Assembly (NCBI GenBank): GCA_019429445.1
Contig: JAHYIW010000008.1
Span: 1-64,000, forward strand
Length of the DNA: 64,000 nucleotides
Direction: 5' to 3'
Source of the DNA: Desulfuromonadaceae bacterium
Lineage (GTDB): Bacteria; Desulfobacterota; Desulfuromonadia; Desulfuromonadales; JAHYIW01
Below the pieces are notes generated by a model that ran no database searches, was not told the origin of the DNA, and was given only the letters and a program-made list of their open reading frames with translations. Positions 1-7,294 of this stretch are shown in pieces. The translations under genes were made by a program, and so were the position numbers. Each line of letters begins with the position of its first letter. Position 1 is the first letter of the stretch.

Positions 1-1
1 G

Positions 2-469
2 GGGTACTACAACATGCCTGAGCAGACGGCCGAGGCAATCGATGCCGACGGCTGGCTGCATTCAGGCGATCAGGCCGTGGTCGACGCTGATGGCTACTAC
101 CGGATCACCGGCCGGATCAAGGACATGATCATCCGCGGCGGAGAGAATATCTACCCGCGTGAGATCGAAGAGTTTTTGTATACTCTGGATGGGGTGCTCG
201 ACGCACAGGTGGTCGGTCTCCCGGATGAGAAATACGGCGAGGTGGTCGCCGCGTTTGTGATTCGCAAAGCCGGCGCCGATCTGAGAGAAGAAGATGTTCA
301 GGACTTCGCCCGGACGCGCATCGCCTCGTACAAGCGCCCCAAACATGTCTTTTTTGTCGAGGCCTTCCCGATGACCGCCAGCGGCAAGGTGCAAAAATAT
401 AAATTGCGCGAGCTGGCCGAGCAAAAGCTTGCCGCCGGAGCAGATGATTCTGGTAAAAGCAGCTGTTAA
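2..469 (+). CDS. acyl-CoA synthetase (AMP-forming), C-terminal part
   Basis: The gene enters from the left edge; only the last ~155 residues are present. They form the C-terminal lid domain of the ANL superfamily: GWLHSGD, then the hinge motif [20 protein letters not shown], and the catalytic-lysine region [10 protein letters not shown] near the end. Such enzymes activate a carboxylic acid with ATP to an acyl-AMP and then an acyl-CoA in the cytoplasm. The lid sequence suits a fatty-acid or short-chain acid synthetase (FadD-like); the substrate cannot be read from this part. An internal ATG at 14 is not the start, because the reading frame is open and conserved back to the window edge. Confidence 0.9.
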   Translation, partial: GYYNMPEQTAEAIDADGWLHSGDQAVVDADGYYRITGRIKDMIIRGGENIYPREIEEFLYTLDGVLDAQVVGLPDEKYGEVVAAFVIRKAGADLREEDVQDFARTRIASYKRPKHVFFVEAFPMTASGKVQKYKLRELAEQKLAAGADDSGKSSC

Positions 470-655
470 GATGATAAGGCGCGGGTAACGATTCACCCCG
501 GAACTGTTTTGCCACCGAAGCAATAGAGGTGTGAACGTTTGTTGACACGGTAGGGGCATAAGCGTAAGGTATGTTTTAATTTTTTGGAATCAGGTAGGGG
601 GAATCAAAATGAATCAAGAGCTTTTCGACAGAGATCATAAATTGTATTTCTAACC

Positions 656-695
656 GCTCTATCGGGCTGCACCGATGGGCGGTTTTTTTTGTTGG
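656..695 (+). terminator. hairpin followed by T-run
   Basis: A stem CCGC..TATCGG / CCGATGGGCGG with a small bulge and a GCTGCA loop is followed by eight T. It lies about 190 bases after the acyl-CoA synthetase stop and looks like an intrinsic terminator for that transcript. It also abuts the first copy of the 215 bp repeat. Confidence 0.5.
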
Positions 696-905
696 GGATG
701 TTGTTAAAGCAATCAGACAACCCCGGGCAAATACCAGAGTGATTTTCCATGATTGGTCGTCAATATGAGAAAACATGGAAAATATCAAAAGAATAAAAAA
801 TGGATTTTGGTTTCTATTTTTCACTGTTAATAGAGTGGTAAATAGAAAGTAGTCCAGTCTATAGGAAGAATTAGGTGGAAAATTTTCCATCTATCAACAA
901 TGTTA
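691..905. repeat. 215 bp direct repeat, copy 1
   Basis: AT-rich non-coding block, about 85% alike to the block at 1477-1687 by eye. Both begin near GTTAAAGCAATCAG and end with TATCAACA.TGTTA. The two copies flank the PH-domain gene. The first continues as GTTAGGC (902-908); the exact inverse GCCTAAC sits directly after that gene's stop (1386-1392). No conserved protein is encoded; minus-strand frames through it are short and differ between copies. Confidence 0.8.
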
Positions 906-944
906 GGCTTCACAAATCGTTTCATCAACCAAGGAGAAATAAAA

Positions 945-1385
945 ATGGGTAGTTACGTTGAAGGCGCACTGACAAAAGGCGAGCAAGTGGTTCATCAGGG
1001 AAAGATCAGTATCTGGTCTCTTGTGCCGTTGCTGCTGCTCGGGCTAATATTTTTAGCGTTATACGGGTTTGGCCTCCTGTTCTGGATTGCCGCCGCAATC
1101 AAATATTTCACAACGGAGCTTGCAATCACCAACAAGCGAGTTATCGCCAAGTTTGGCTTGATTAGCCGCTCAACAATAGAAATCAATCTCCATAAGATCG
1201 AAAGCATTCAGGTCAACCAAGGCATCCTTGGTCGAATCTTTAATTTTGGCTCTATCGTGGTTTCTGGCGCAGGCACTCCTCAAGCACCAATCCCTGGCAT
1301 CTCTAGCCCGCTTCAGTTCCGTCGTGCTTTCGTCGACACGCAAGAGAGTAATGGACAACCTCAACCCGTCGCGCAGCCAGCGTAA
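945..1385 (+). CDS. PH-domain (YdbS-like) membrane protein
   Basis: A 146-residue protein with a hydrophobic hairpin (about residues 25-50, rich in L, F and G) and then the bacterial PH-like domain (bPH_2, YdbS/YdbT type): AITNKRVIAKFGLISR.STIEI..KIESIQV.QGILGRIFNFGSIVV.G. The tail is Pro/Gln-rich. These proteins sit in the inner membrane; their biochemical role is not known. I chose ATG 945 because AAGGAG lies eight bases upstream; an in-frame ATG at 900 has no ribosome site. The gene lies precisely between two direct repeats, with its TAA touching GCCTAAC, so it may have been acquired as a unit. Confidence 0.85.
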   Translation: MGSYVEGALTKGEQVVHQGKISIWSLVPLLLLGLIFLALYGFGLLFWIAAAIKYFTTELAITNKRVIAKFGLISRSTIEINLHKIESIQVNQGILGRIFNFGSIVVSGAGTPQAPIPGISSPLQFRRAFVDTQESNGQPQPVAQPA

Positions 1386-1396
1386 GCCTAACCCGT

Positions 1397-1430
1397 GAAG
1401 GGGGGACGCTCTTGAAGGGGGGACGCTCTT
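1397..1430 (+). repeat. 17 bp tandem duplication
   Basis: GAAGGGGGGACGCTCTT occurs twice head to tail (1397-1413 and 1414-1430), just after the PH-domain gene. Confidence 0.9.
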
Positions 1431-1476
1431 AAATAACTAACTAACTTAACGTTCAACGTCCCATTTCTTTTTGTTT

Positions 1477-1687
1477 GGGCTGTCGTTAAAGCAATCAGGC
1501 AACCCCGGATAAATACCAGGGTGATTTGCCATGATTGGTCGTCAATATGAAAAAACATGAAAAATATCAAAAGGATGAAAAATGGATTTTGGTTTCTATT
1601 TTTTCACTGTTAATAGAGTGGTAAGTAGAAAGCAGCCCAGTCTATAGGAAAGATTAGGGGGGAATTTTTCACTTATCAACAGTGTTA
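1477..1687. repeat. 215 bp direct repeat, copy 2
   Basis: Second copy of the block at 691-905. Its last bases, GTTA (1684-1687), contain the stop codon of the minus-strand vapC gene, so the repeat boundary and the end of the toxin gene coincide. Nothing else is seen in this stretch. Confidence 0.8.
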
Positions 1688-2086
1688 TGTCTCCGGTAGA
1701 GCTGAGAGCAGACCCAGATGATCAACAAACGGAATGAAATCTCGGTCTGTGAAAAGCAGGGGCATCCGGCGCTCAATGCAGAAAGTAGCGATGATGACAT
1801 CCATTGTTTTGCGGATGGTGATTCCCTTCTTGCGAAGCGCTCGGTAGTTCTCTGCACACTTCTCTGGCATGCCTTGGCCAAACATCTGGAATCGGTCCAG
1901 CATCATCAATGTTTGTTTAGTCTTACGGTACTCCCGGTCGTCCCGTATGCCTTGAAGAATTTCGAGAAAAATCAGATCACCCATAGCAACAGTTCCTTCG
2001 ACGATCCCGGAATCGAGCGTGTCGGTATGTTTGCTCAGAACGCCATTAAGATAGTCGATCCAAACACTGGTATCGACCAGTATCAT
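1685..2086 (-). CDS. vapC: VapC family PIN-domain toxin
   Basis: A 133-residue PIN-domain ribonuclease. The N-terminal MILVDTSVWIDYL carries the first catalytic Asp; DxIFLEILQG with its Glu follows in the middle, and the C-terminal DVIIATFC and LLFTDRDF supply the remaining acidic residues. VapC toxins cleave tRNA or rRNA when not held by VapB. The ATG (2084-2086) overlaps the vapB stop by four bases (ATGA), so a longer in-frame start is rejected and the pair is translationally coupled. All expected active-site residues are visible, so the toxin should be active. Confidence 0.9.
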   Translation of the reverse strand: MILVDTSVWIDYLNGVLSKHTDTLDSGIVEGTVAMGDLIFLEILQGIRDDREYRKTKQTLMMLDRFQMFGQGMPEKCAENYRALRKKGITIRKTMDVIIATFCIERRMPLLFTDRDFIPFVDHLGLLSALPET

Positions 2087-2277
2087 TTGCCGCCTCGCAT
2101 TTCGTCCAGATCGCCTTCCCATTTAATCCGGCCGCGCAGGTTGCGAATTTCCTGCTGTTGGCTTCGTCGTACAAGAAGCTTAAGCCCTTGTTCTACTACC
2201 TCTTTTTTTGTGCTGAGCCCAGAGGCCTTGAGGGCATCAGCCATTAACGTATCATCAATAACAATGTTGGTTCTCAT
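2083..2277 (-). CDS. vapB: VapB family antitoxin
   Basis: A 64-residue antitoxin with a ribbon-helix-helix N terminus (MRTNIVIDDTLM.DALKASGL) followed by KKEVVEQGLKLLVRRSQQ, the common VapB type 2 pattern. The acidic/basic C-terminal tail should wrap the VapC active site. The first gene of the vapBC operon; an inverted repeat directly upstream may be its own operator. I took the ATG at 2277, in front of the conserved RTNIVID strand, over an upstream in-frame start. Confidence 0.88.
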   Translation of the reverse strand: MRTNIVIDDTLMADALKASGLSTKKEVVEQGLKLLVRRSQQQEIRNLRGRIKWEGDLDEMRGGK

Positions 2278-2287
2278 AGGCCACCTA

Positions 2288-2314
2288 TGTGTATTTAGGT
2301 TCAGACTGTACACA
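2288..2314 (-). promoter_or_regulatory. vapB: candidate VapB operator
   Basis: TGTGTA (2288-2293) and TACACA (2309-2314) form a spaced inverted repeat 11 bases upstream of the vapB start. VapBC complexes typically autoregulate through palindromes at this place. Short arms, so tentative. Confidence 0.35.
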
Positions 2315-2393
2315 CTCTAGCATGGTCAAAGAAACATAACAAGGCTAATTCAGCCGACGCAAAAAACCGCGCGCCTGATTAGCGACGTTGGGT

Positions 2394-2684
2394 TCAGTAA
2401 ATGCTCTTGATATCTCGGTAAAAATTTTCATGAGAACCAATAGCCATTAACTCAAGGGTGATTTTTCCGTCTTGGTAACTGTAACCGAGAAGGGTGAGAT
2501 TTTTATTCATTTTAAATTTGTAAACTCGCAGAAATGACAAATCCCCCTTTTTCTGCTCACCTAAAAGAGGATCTTCAATAAGCTCCTTAACAGCCTTGTC
2601 CAGATCCTTCTTTTGGTTCTGGTAGAGCTTCTTGACCGCTTTTTTGAAGGTTGGTGTTTGAAGGACCTGGGTAATTTTAGCCAA
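2394..2684 (-). CDS. RelE/ParE-like toxin
   Basis: About 96 residues: LAKITQVLQTPTFKKAVKKLYQN..K.DLDKAVKELIEDPLLGEQKKGDLSFLRVYKF, then LTLLGYSYQDGKITLELMAIGSHENFYRDIK. This is the RelE/ParE fold pattern: two N-terminal helices, then the strand with the basic patch and the final G.HENFYR. The start is taken as TTG 2684, because GAGGAA lies about nine bases upstream and it overlaps the end of the antitoxin gene; an ATG at 2753 lies deep inside the antitoxin. Target unknown (ribosome-bound mRNA or gyrase). Confidence 0.8.
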   Translation of the reverse strand: MAKITQVLQTPTFKKAVKKLYQNQKKDLDKAVKELIEDPLLGEQKKGDLSFLRVYKFKMNKNLTLLGYSYQDGKITLELMAIGSHENFYRDIKSIY

Positions 2685-2898
2685 AGTTGTATTCCTCGAG
2701 CTTACCGGCTTCTTTTTCGGCTTTTGCAATGATGGCCTGTCTGACGAACTCATATGGCAGGTCTGGATTATCTTCCATCATTTTACCGATTTTAGCCCAG
2801 TGCTCAATTTGCTTTGGCGTTGTACGGTTTAACGCTTTTGCCATAATAGTGGCTTTCTCAATTAAATCTTGGTCAAGCCGTACACTGGCTGTAGACAT
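2677..2898 (-). CDS. ParD-like antitoxin
   Basis: A 73-residue protein, MSTASVRLDQDLIEKATIMA then TPKQIEHWAKIGKM..DNPDLPYEFVRQAI, which matches the ParD-like antitoxin family paired with RelE/ParE toxins. The N terminus is a ribbon-helix-helix DNA-binding strand. The toxin gene begins inside its last codons. Preceded by AAAGGAGG on the minus strand, an excellent ribosome site. Second toxin-antitoxin pair within 1 kb. Confidence 0.82.
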   Translation of the reverse strand: MSTASVRLDQDLIEKATIMAKALNRTTPKQIEHWAKIGKMMEDNPDLPYEFVRQAIIAKAEKEAGKLEEYNFG

Positions 2899-3048
2899 AT
2901 GAACCTCCTTTTTTTGCGATCAACTTGCAGCAATTGTAGCGCATTGCATCAATTGTCGCAAGTCGATCTTTGAAGTAAGGGTATTGATTTCTTGAGACGA
3001 AGGGGAATGTTGCTCTGAGAGGGGAGAGGCGTAGGCTGGCGTCTCTGG

Positions 3049-3080
3049 ATGTCGGCTGGCGGGACGAAACCCGCCGGTTT
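3049..3080 (+). repeat. 32 bp hairpin repeat, copy 1
   Basis: ATGTCGGCTGGCGGGACGAA and twelve more bases, identical to 3527-3558. The core GGCGGG-acgaaa-CCCGCC is a hairpin followed by GGTTTTTG, so each copy resembles a terminator. Confidence 0.85.
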
Positions 3081-3526
3081 TTGTTTCAATCTTCAATGAA
3101 ATCTTAAAAGCAACTTCGCGGGTCGCGGCCCGCTGCCGCCTCACTCTTTTGCTGGCCCAAAAGAGTAAGCAGAAAAGGGCCTGCCATTGCATGGAGCATG
3201 TCGGGTTCGTAGAGTGAGAAATTCAAGAAACTGTGTACGAGGGGCGCGGTCGGTGCACATCTGCCGCGTCTAACGGGGCTGTTCTTTTCGCCCCGTGCCT
3301 GTCGGCGTCTTCGTAGTGAACGGGGAGTGCTGAATTGAAGCCGCCATGAAACCCGGCTATAACAATTTTCAACGCCAACGGGGCCGCTTAAGAAAGGCCC
3401 CGTCCCGGTGCAGACCCGTAAAATCTGGACATTCGTTCTCCCCTGATTAAAATCACAGCGATACGCGACCACCATGCCCGCTGCGAGCGCAGGCACTTTT
3501 GCATCCTTTTGCTGCCGGGCAAAAGA

Positions 3527-3558
3527 ATGTCGGCTGGCGGGACGAAACCCGCCGGTTT
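3527..3558 (+). repeat. 32 bp hairpin repeat, copy 2
   Basis: Identical to 3049-3080. Both copies lie shortly after a stretch of the type GCTGGCC/GCCGGGC-AAAAG, suggesting that a longer, partly diverged repeat underlies both. Confidence 0.85.
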
Positions 3559-3761
3559 AGGTTTCGACAGCACTTCGGAGTCTTCATAATCAGTGAAAAC
3601 AAAGGCAATAATAACGATATGTCAGCTTTAAAAGCCGCTTTGAATGTGGTTCAATGATTGTGTTCAAACGTGGATAAAGTGACAGGCCAAAGCACATGAA
3701 TTCGTTTTTGCGAGTACATCAATCATCAAAGGGGATCATTCTGGCCTGGATTCATGAAGAT

Positions 3762-4463
3762 TCAAACTGCCGTGTAGATCAACCAGATGCCACCAGCGAT
3801 GACCAGCATGGCGCAGACCTTCTTCAGAACCAGCGCTCCGCGTGAGTTCTTGTTCCAGTTGAGATACTGCTGAACCTTTTCGGTGAAAGTCCCGGCAAAG
3901 ACGATCACCGCGCAATGTCCCACCCCGTAGGCGAGCATCAGGCTGGTAGCGAAGAGCAGGCTTTCGTTCGCCGTGGCAAAGGCGACGCCAATCACCGGCC
4001 CCATAAAGGCGAAGGTGCAGGGGCCCAGGGCGATGCCGAAAATCAGGCCGAGGAGCAGCGCGGCGAGCCGCCCTTTTCGTTGCATGCCGAGCTGCCCCGG
4101 TACTGACCAGGGGATGGGAATCACCCCCCAGAGGTGCAGGCCGAAGAGGAAAAAGATCCCCGCGACCAGCCAGTTCCCCCAGGGGCCGAGATCGCCGAGC
4201 ATGCGCCCGGCCAGCGCGGTGAGCAGTCCGATCAGGGCAATCGAGAGCAGGATGCCGACGGCAAACAGGCTGGAGATAACAAACGCCCGTCGGCTACTCA
4301 TCTGCCCCTGCTCATCGATAAAACCGACGATCAACGGGATGCTCGCCAGATGGCATGGCGAGAGGAGGATGCTCAGCACCCCCCAGCCGACCGCTGCCGC
4401 CAGGGCGACCAGCGGTGCGCCGGAGACCGCCTGGCTCAATTGACCCATCAGTGTTTCGATCAT
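3762..4463 (-). CDS. ccdA: CcdA-family thiol-disulfide transmembrane protein
   Basis: About 233 residues with six predicted membrane helices. Two Cys-containing motifs, LSPCHLASIPLIVG and LGPCTFAFMGPVIG, are the paired helix 1/helix 4 cysteines of the CcdA/DsbD transmembrane family, which carries electrons from cytoplasmic thioredoxin across the inner membrane. The ATG at 4463 overlaps the thioredoxin stop (ATGA), so the two are coupled; an upstream in-frame ATG is not needed. The neighbouring periplasmic thioredoxin is the natural electron acceptor. Confidence 0.88.
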   Translation of the reverse strand: MIETLMGQLSQAVSGAPLVALAAAVGWGVLSILLSPCHLASIPLIVGFIDEQGQMSSRRAFVISSLFAVGILLSIALIGLLTALAGRMLGDLGPWGNWLVAGIFFLFGLHLWGVIPIPWSVPGQLGMQRKGRLAALLLGLIFGIALGPCTFAFMGPVIGVAFATANESLLFATSLMLAYGVGHCAVIVFAGTFTEKVQQYLNWNKNSRGALVLKKVCAMLVIAGGIWLIYTAV

Positions 4464-4822
4464 GGTTTGCGCGTGCCGAACTTGAAGCCCAACTCCTGCC
4501 ATTTAGCGAGAATCTCCGCGCGACTGAAGAACCCGGTGTGGCGGAACAGCTCGCTGCCGTCAGCCGCATAAAAAATCTGTGTCGGGATCATCCGCACGCC
4601 ATAGCTGGCGGCATCTTCGCGCTGCTTCCAGACATCGACGAAGACCACGTCCATTTGGCCACGGAAATCCTCTCGCAGCTGATCCAGAATCGGCGCCATT
4701 TTGATGCAGGGGATGCACTTGTCAGCGCCGACATCGACCAGTTTGGGCAGGTTTCCGGCGAAGGCGTGGGTGGTCGACAACAGCAGCAACAGAGCGATTG
4801 CATTGATCGACAATAATTTCAT
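4460..4822 (-). CDS. secreted thioredoxin-fold protein
   Basis: 120 residues with a signal peptide (MKLLSINAIALLLLLSTTHA) and a thioredoxin domain: ADKCIPCIKMAPILDQL (active-site CxxC = CIPC), VVFVDVW, then the cis-Pro strand GVRMIPTQIFY and DG.ELFRHTGF. A thioredoxin of this type would be kept reduced by CcdA, next in the operon. Its substrate is unknown; the permease and disulfide protein upstream in the same operon are candidates. Confidence 0.88.
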   Translation of the reverse strand: MKLLSINAIALLLLLSTTHAFAGNLPKLVDVGADKCIPCIKMAPILDQLREDFRGQMDVVFVDVWKQREDAASYGVRMIPTQIFYAADGSELFRHTGFFSRAEILAKWQELGFKFGTRKP

Positions 4823-4825
4823 CGC

Positions 4826-5059
4826 TTACCTCAGCAGCTTTTCAATGTCGGCAGGGCCTGGCACCTTACCAACGATCAGCACCTTGCCGTCGACCGCCAG
4901 TCCGGGCGTGGTCATGATCCCAAATTCCATGATCTGGCTGATTTCGGTGATCTTCTCCAGCTCATAATCAAGTCCAAGGTTGTCGGCGGCCTGTTTGGTG
5001 TTTTCCGCCAACTTCTGACATTTGGCACAACCGGTGCCGAGAATCTGAATCTTTTTCAT
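4826..5059 (-). CDS. small redox-active disulfide protein (thioredoxin-like)
   Basis: 77 residues, MKKIQILGTGCAKCQKLAEN then EKITEISQIMEFGIMTTPGLAVDGKVLIVGKVP. This is the small redox-active disulfide protein family, a mini-thioredoxin with CAKC active site and the cis-Pro in TTPGL. Cytoplasmic, no signal peptide. It is often found next to permeases of the ArsP/DUF318 group, as here. AGGAGG lies eight bases before ATG 5059; a 28-residue N-terminal extension in frame is Arg-rich and unsupported. Confidence 0.88.
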   Translation of the reverse strand: MKKIQILGTGCAKCQKLAENTKQAADNLGLDYELEKITEISQIMEFGIMTTPGLAVDGKVLIVGKVPGPADIEKLLR

Positions 5060-5084
5060 GCGTTTCCTCCTTCGATTCGGGTCG

Positions 5085-5156
5085 AATTTGTCGGGGCAGG
5101 CCTTGCGCCTGCCCGGAACGTTTTCCCAGGGCACCCGCAAGGGGCGCCCCTACGGG
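5085..5156. repeat. hairpin-rich intergenic repeat
   Basis: GGGGCAGGCC-ttg-cGCCTGCCC followed by GGGCACCCGCAAGGGGCGCCCC. Two GC hairpins between the permease and disulfide protein genes, of the kind found as dispersed intergenic repeats. Could reduce read-through inside the operon. Confidence 0.5.
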
Positions 5157-6476
5157 CTAAAATAGTGCGCCATAGATCACCCCCGATATCGTCGCCATGA
5201 CGATGACCAGGACAACGAAAACCACCGTCTTTTTCGTCCCCATCACGCTGCGGATGACCAGCATGTTCGGCAGACTCAGCGCCGGACCGGCGAGTAGCAG
5301 CGCCAGCGCCGGGCCCTTGCCCATGCCAGCGCCGATGAGCCCTTGCAGGATCGGCACCTCGGTCAGGGTGGCGAAATACATGAACGCACCGACCGCCGAA
5401 GCGAACAGGTTGGCCGACAGGGAGTTGCCGCCGACCAGTCCGGCAATCCACCCCGAGGGGATCAGTGCTTCGTGGTCGGGTCTGCCGAGCAGGGCACCGG
5501 CAATCAGCACCCCCCAGAGCAGCAGCGGCAGGATCTTTTTAGCGAAATCCCAACTGGTATCGAACCACTCTTCCAATTCGCCGTCAGCATCGTGGCTGAA
5601 TGTCAGCAGAACGGTCAAGCCGATAGTCGCCGCCACAAAAGCCACTTCGGGATGGCTGGGCAAGAGCAGGGCCAGAATCAGGGGCGGCGCGGCAACACCC
5701 CCCATCCACCACGGGTTGACCTTGAACCAGAGGACCAGAATAACGGCCAGGGCCAGGGCAAACAGTCCGGTCATCACCCACTTCGAGGTGTAAATCGTCT
5801 GCCAGAGACCGCTTGGGTCTGCCGGTTTTCCCCAGTTGGCAAAGACCAGAATCCCGACCATCGACGCGAAGAACAGCGCATTCTGCCAGAGCGGGCGCTT
5901 CACTTCCGGCTCCGGCATCGCTGCGGCCGCCGCGACCTTGGCCAACTCTTCCTTACGGAAGAACAGATGCATAAGCAGGCCGATGATGATCGAAAAACTG
6001 ACCGCACCAACCGCACGCGCGATCCCCATCTCAGGCCCGAGAACGGTGGCGGTCAGAACAATCGCGAGGATATTGATCGCCGGGCCGGAGTAGAGGAATG
6101 CGCTCGCCGGGCCAAGTCCTGCGCCCATGCGGTAGATCCCGGCGAACAATGGCAGGATGGTGCACGAACAAACCGCCAGAATGCTGCCCGACACCGCGGC
6201 GACCCCGTAAGCCAGCAGCTTGTTCGCCTTCGGGCCAAGGTATTTCATTACCGCCGCCTGGCTGACGAAAACCCCGACCGCACCGGCAATAAAAAAAGCC
6301 GGTACCAGACAGAGAAGAACATGTTCCTGGGCATACCATGTGGCCAAATGGAGCGCTTCCCAGAGAGCATTCTCGACTCGCTGAGATTCCTGCAACCAAT
6401 CCAGCGGCAGATAATAGAAGGTGACGAAAACAACCATGATCCCCAGCAAAGGTTTCCACTCATTTTTCCAGATCAT
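5157..6476 (-). CDS. ArsP/DUF318-family permease
   Basis: 439 residues, about ten membrane helices in two halves of the permease family PF03773. The diagnostic cysteine motif is present: AVCSCTILPLFAGIYRMGAG followed by SAFLYSGPAINILAIVL; the second half mirrors it with ATLTEVPILQGLIGAGMGKG. Characterised relatives (ArsP) export trivalent organoarsenicals using paired cysteines; many others have unknown substrates. With an ArsR-type regulator directly upstream and three thiol-redox proteins downstream, export of a thiol-reactive metalloid or organometal is the best inference. Confidence 0.85.
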   Translation of the reverse strand: MIWKNEWKPLLGIMVVFVTFYYLPLDWLQESQRVENALWEALHLATWYAQEHVLLCLVPAFFIAGAVGVFVSQAAVMKYLGPKANKLLAYGVAAVSGSILAVCSCTILPLFAGIYRMGAGLGPASAFLYSGPAINILAIVLTATVLGPEMGIARAVGAVSFSIIIGLLMHLFFRKEELAKVAAAAAMPEPEVKRPLWQNALFFASMVGILVFANWGKPADPSGLWQTIYTSKWVMTGLFALALAVILVLWFKVNPWWMGGVAAPPLILALLLPSHPEVAFVAATIGLTVLLTFSHDADGELEEWFDTSWDFAKKILPLLLWGVLIAGALLGRPDHEALIPSGWIAGLVGGNSLSANLFASAVGAFMYFATLTEVPILQGLIGAGMGKGPALALLLAGPALSLPNMLVIRSVMGTKKTVVFVVLVIVMATISGVIYGALF

Positions 6477-6532
6477 GAAACTTCTCCACGAAAACTGTTT
6501 GGTTGCATCGCCAAATAGTAAGGCAAAAAAAA

Positions 6533-6865
6533 TTATTTACAAACAGCGTTGAGCAATGCCGCCTGATCACGGGCGCTCGATTCCAGCACCGATTCCACGC
6601 AACCGAAAAAATTCAGTATGCAGGGGACACGCAGGCGGTAAAAGACCTGGTTCCCGCGTTTGTCGTCGATGACGATTCCCGCCTTCTTGAGAACCGAGAG
6701 ATGTTTCGAAACGGTTGAAACATCCGCCCCGATCTGTTCGGTCAGGTCACAGACGCAGCGTTCTTCCTTTTCCAGCTCCTCAATGATGAAGAGGCGGGTC
6801 GGATGAGCCATGGCTTTCAGCACCCGGGCGCGGGCGCCAAGGTGGTTTTTCCGGTTTGGGTCCAT
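6533..6865 (-). CDS. ArsR/SmtB-family transcriptional regulator
   Basis: 110 residues with the winged helix: ARARVLKAMAHPTRLFIIEE, then ERCVCDLTEQIGADVSTVSKHLSVLKKAGIV and the wing RGNQVFYRL. The CVCDL motif at the start of the recognition helix region is the metal(loid)-sensing cysteine pair of ArsR proteins; two further cysteines lie in the C terminus (CILNFFGC). Start chosen at MDPNRKN because 47 upstream residues of the open frame are not family-like and cross the operator. Heads the operon that runs to ccdA. Confidence 0.87.
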   Translation of the reverse strand: MDPNRKNHLGARARVLKAMAHPTRLFIIEELEKEERCVCDLTEQIGADVSTVSKHLSVLKKAGIVIDDKRGNQVFYRLRVPCILNFFGCVESVLESSARDQAALLNAVCK

Positions 6866-6883
6866 AAGGAATGTCCTTTCAGT

Positions 6884-6903
6884 ATTTGGCAATATAGCCA
6901 AAT
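6884..6903. promoter_or_regulatory. ArsR operator (inverted repeat)
   Basis: ATTTGGC-aatata-GCCAAAT, a perfect 7-base inverted repeat with a 6-base spacer, 19 bases upstream of the arsR-like start. ArsR/SmtB proteins bind such palindromes and release them on metal binding, so autoregulation of the whole operon is inferred. Confidence 0.65.
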
Positions 6904-7125
6904 AGCCAAGAATGTCAAGGCGGGACTTGAGTGCCCGCCTGTTGATTCCCACAAAAAACGGATCAGAAGAGTCGAGAATACAATCGCATGTTCGGCGCGC
7001 CGCCATTGCGCGACATCAAAAACTTGAGGCAGGTGGCGATCGGCTAATAAATTTTAGACCGACTTAGACTCGAACCTCTAAGTCACTGAAATGATAGAAA
7101 TGAAGGAATTGCTTCAAGTGAAATA

Positions 7126-7162
7126 AAAAAGGAGTCAGCAATTAAGCTAACTCCTTTTTATA
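7126..7162 (-). terminator. terminator of tRNA-Asn
   Basis: On the minus strand AAAAAGGAGTTAGC-ttaatt-GCTGACTCCTTTTTTATTT forms a strong hairpin with a T-run right after the tRNA. Confidence 0.8.
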
Positions 7163-7164
7163 TT

Positions 7165-7240
7165 TGGCTCCCCGAGTTGGACTCGAACCAACGACACGCG
7201 GATTAACAGTCCGCTGCTCTACCGACTGAGCTATCAGGGA
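7165..7240 (-). tRNA. tRNA-Asn (GTT)
   Basis: 76 bases on the minus strand: TCCCTGATAGCTCAGTCGGT opens the acceptor and D arm, the anticodon loop is CTGTTAA (anticodon GTT, Asn), the T arm contains GGTTCGAGTCC, and the 3' end GGGGAGCCA includes an encoded CCA. The acceptor stem TCCCTGA/TCGGGGA pairs with a G-T wobble. Confidence 0.96.
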
Positions 7241-7294
7241 ATAGATTTTACAGGGAGGGAATATAGGAGATTCACTTTGTGGTGTCAAGCTTTT

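Larger units (their letters stand above)
2899..3761. other. gene-free stretch with repeats
   Basis: No convincing gene on either strand. Open frames here (up to ~130 codons) are Arg/Pro/Cys-rich and cross repeated DNA. The stretch holds two identical 32-base hairpin repeats and a sequence shared with 52.9 kb, and looks like a pile-up of non-coding dispersed repeats between the toxin-antitoxin patch and ccdA. Confidence 0.6.

Noticed and set aside
604-1532. Similar minus-strand micro-frames in both 215 bp repeats (48 codons at 604-750, 28 codons at 1446-1532)
   Set aside because: They share a run like GLxDCFN but most base differences change the amino acid, there is no good ribosome site, and the frames end differently; more likely by-products of the DNA repeat.
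2920-3573. Long minus-strand open frames between the toxin-antitoxin patch and ccdA
   Set aside because: They run through repeated DNA, have Arg/Pro/Cys-rich composition and lack ribosome sites and known motifs.
5197-6518. Long plus-strand frames opposite the permease and its neighbours
   Set aside because: They are antisense shadows of GC-rich coding sequence, with Arg/Gly/Gln-rich translations and no start signals.
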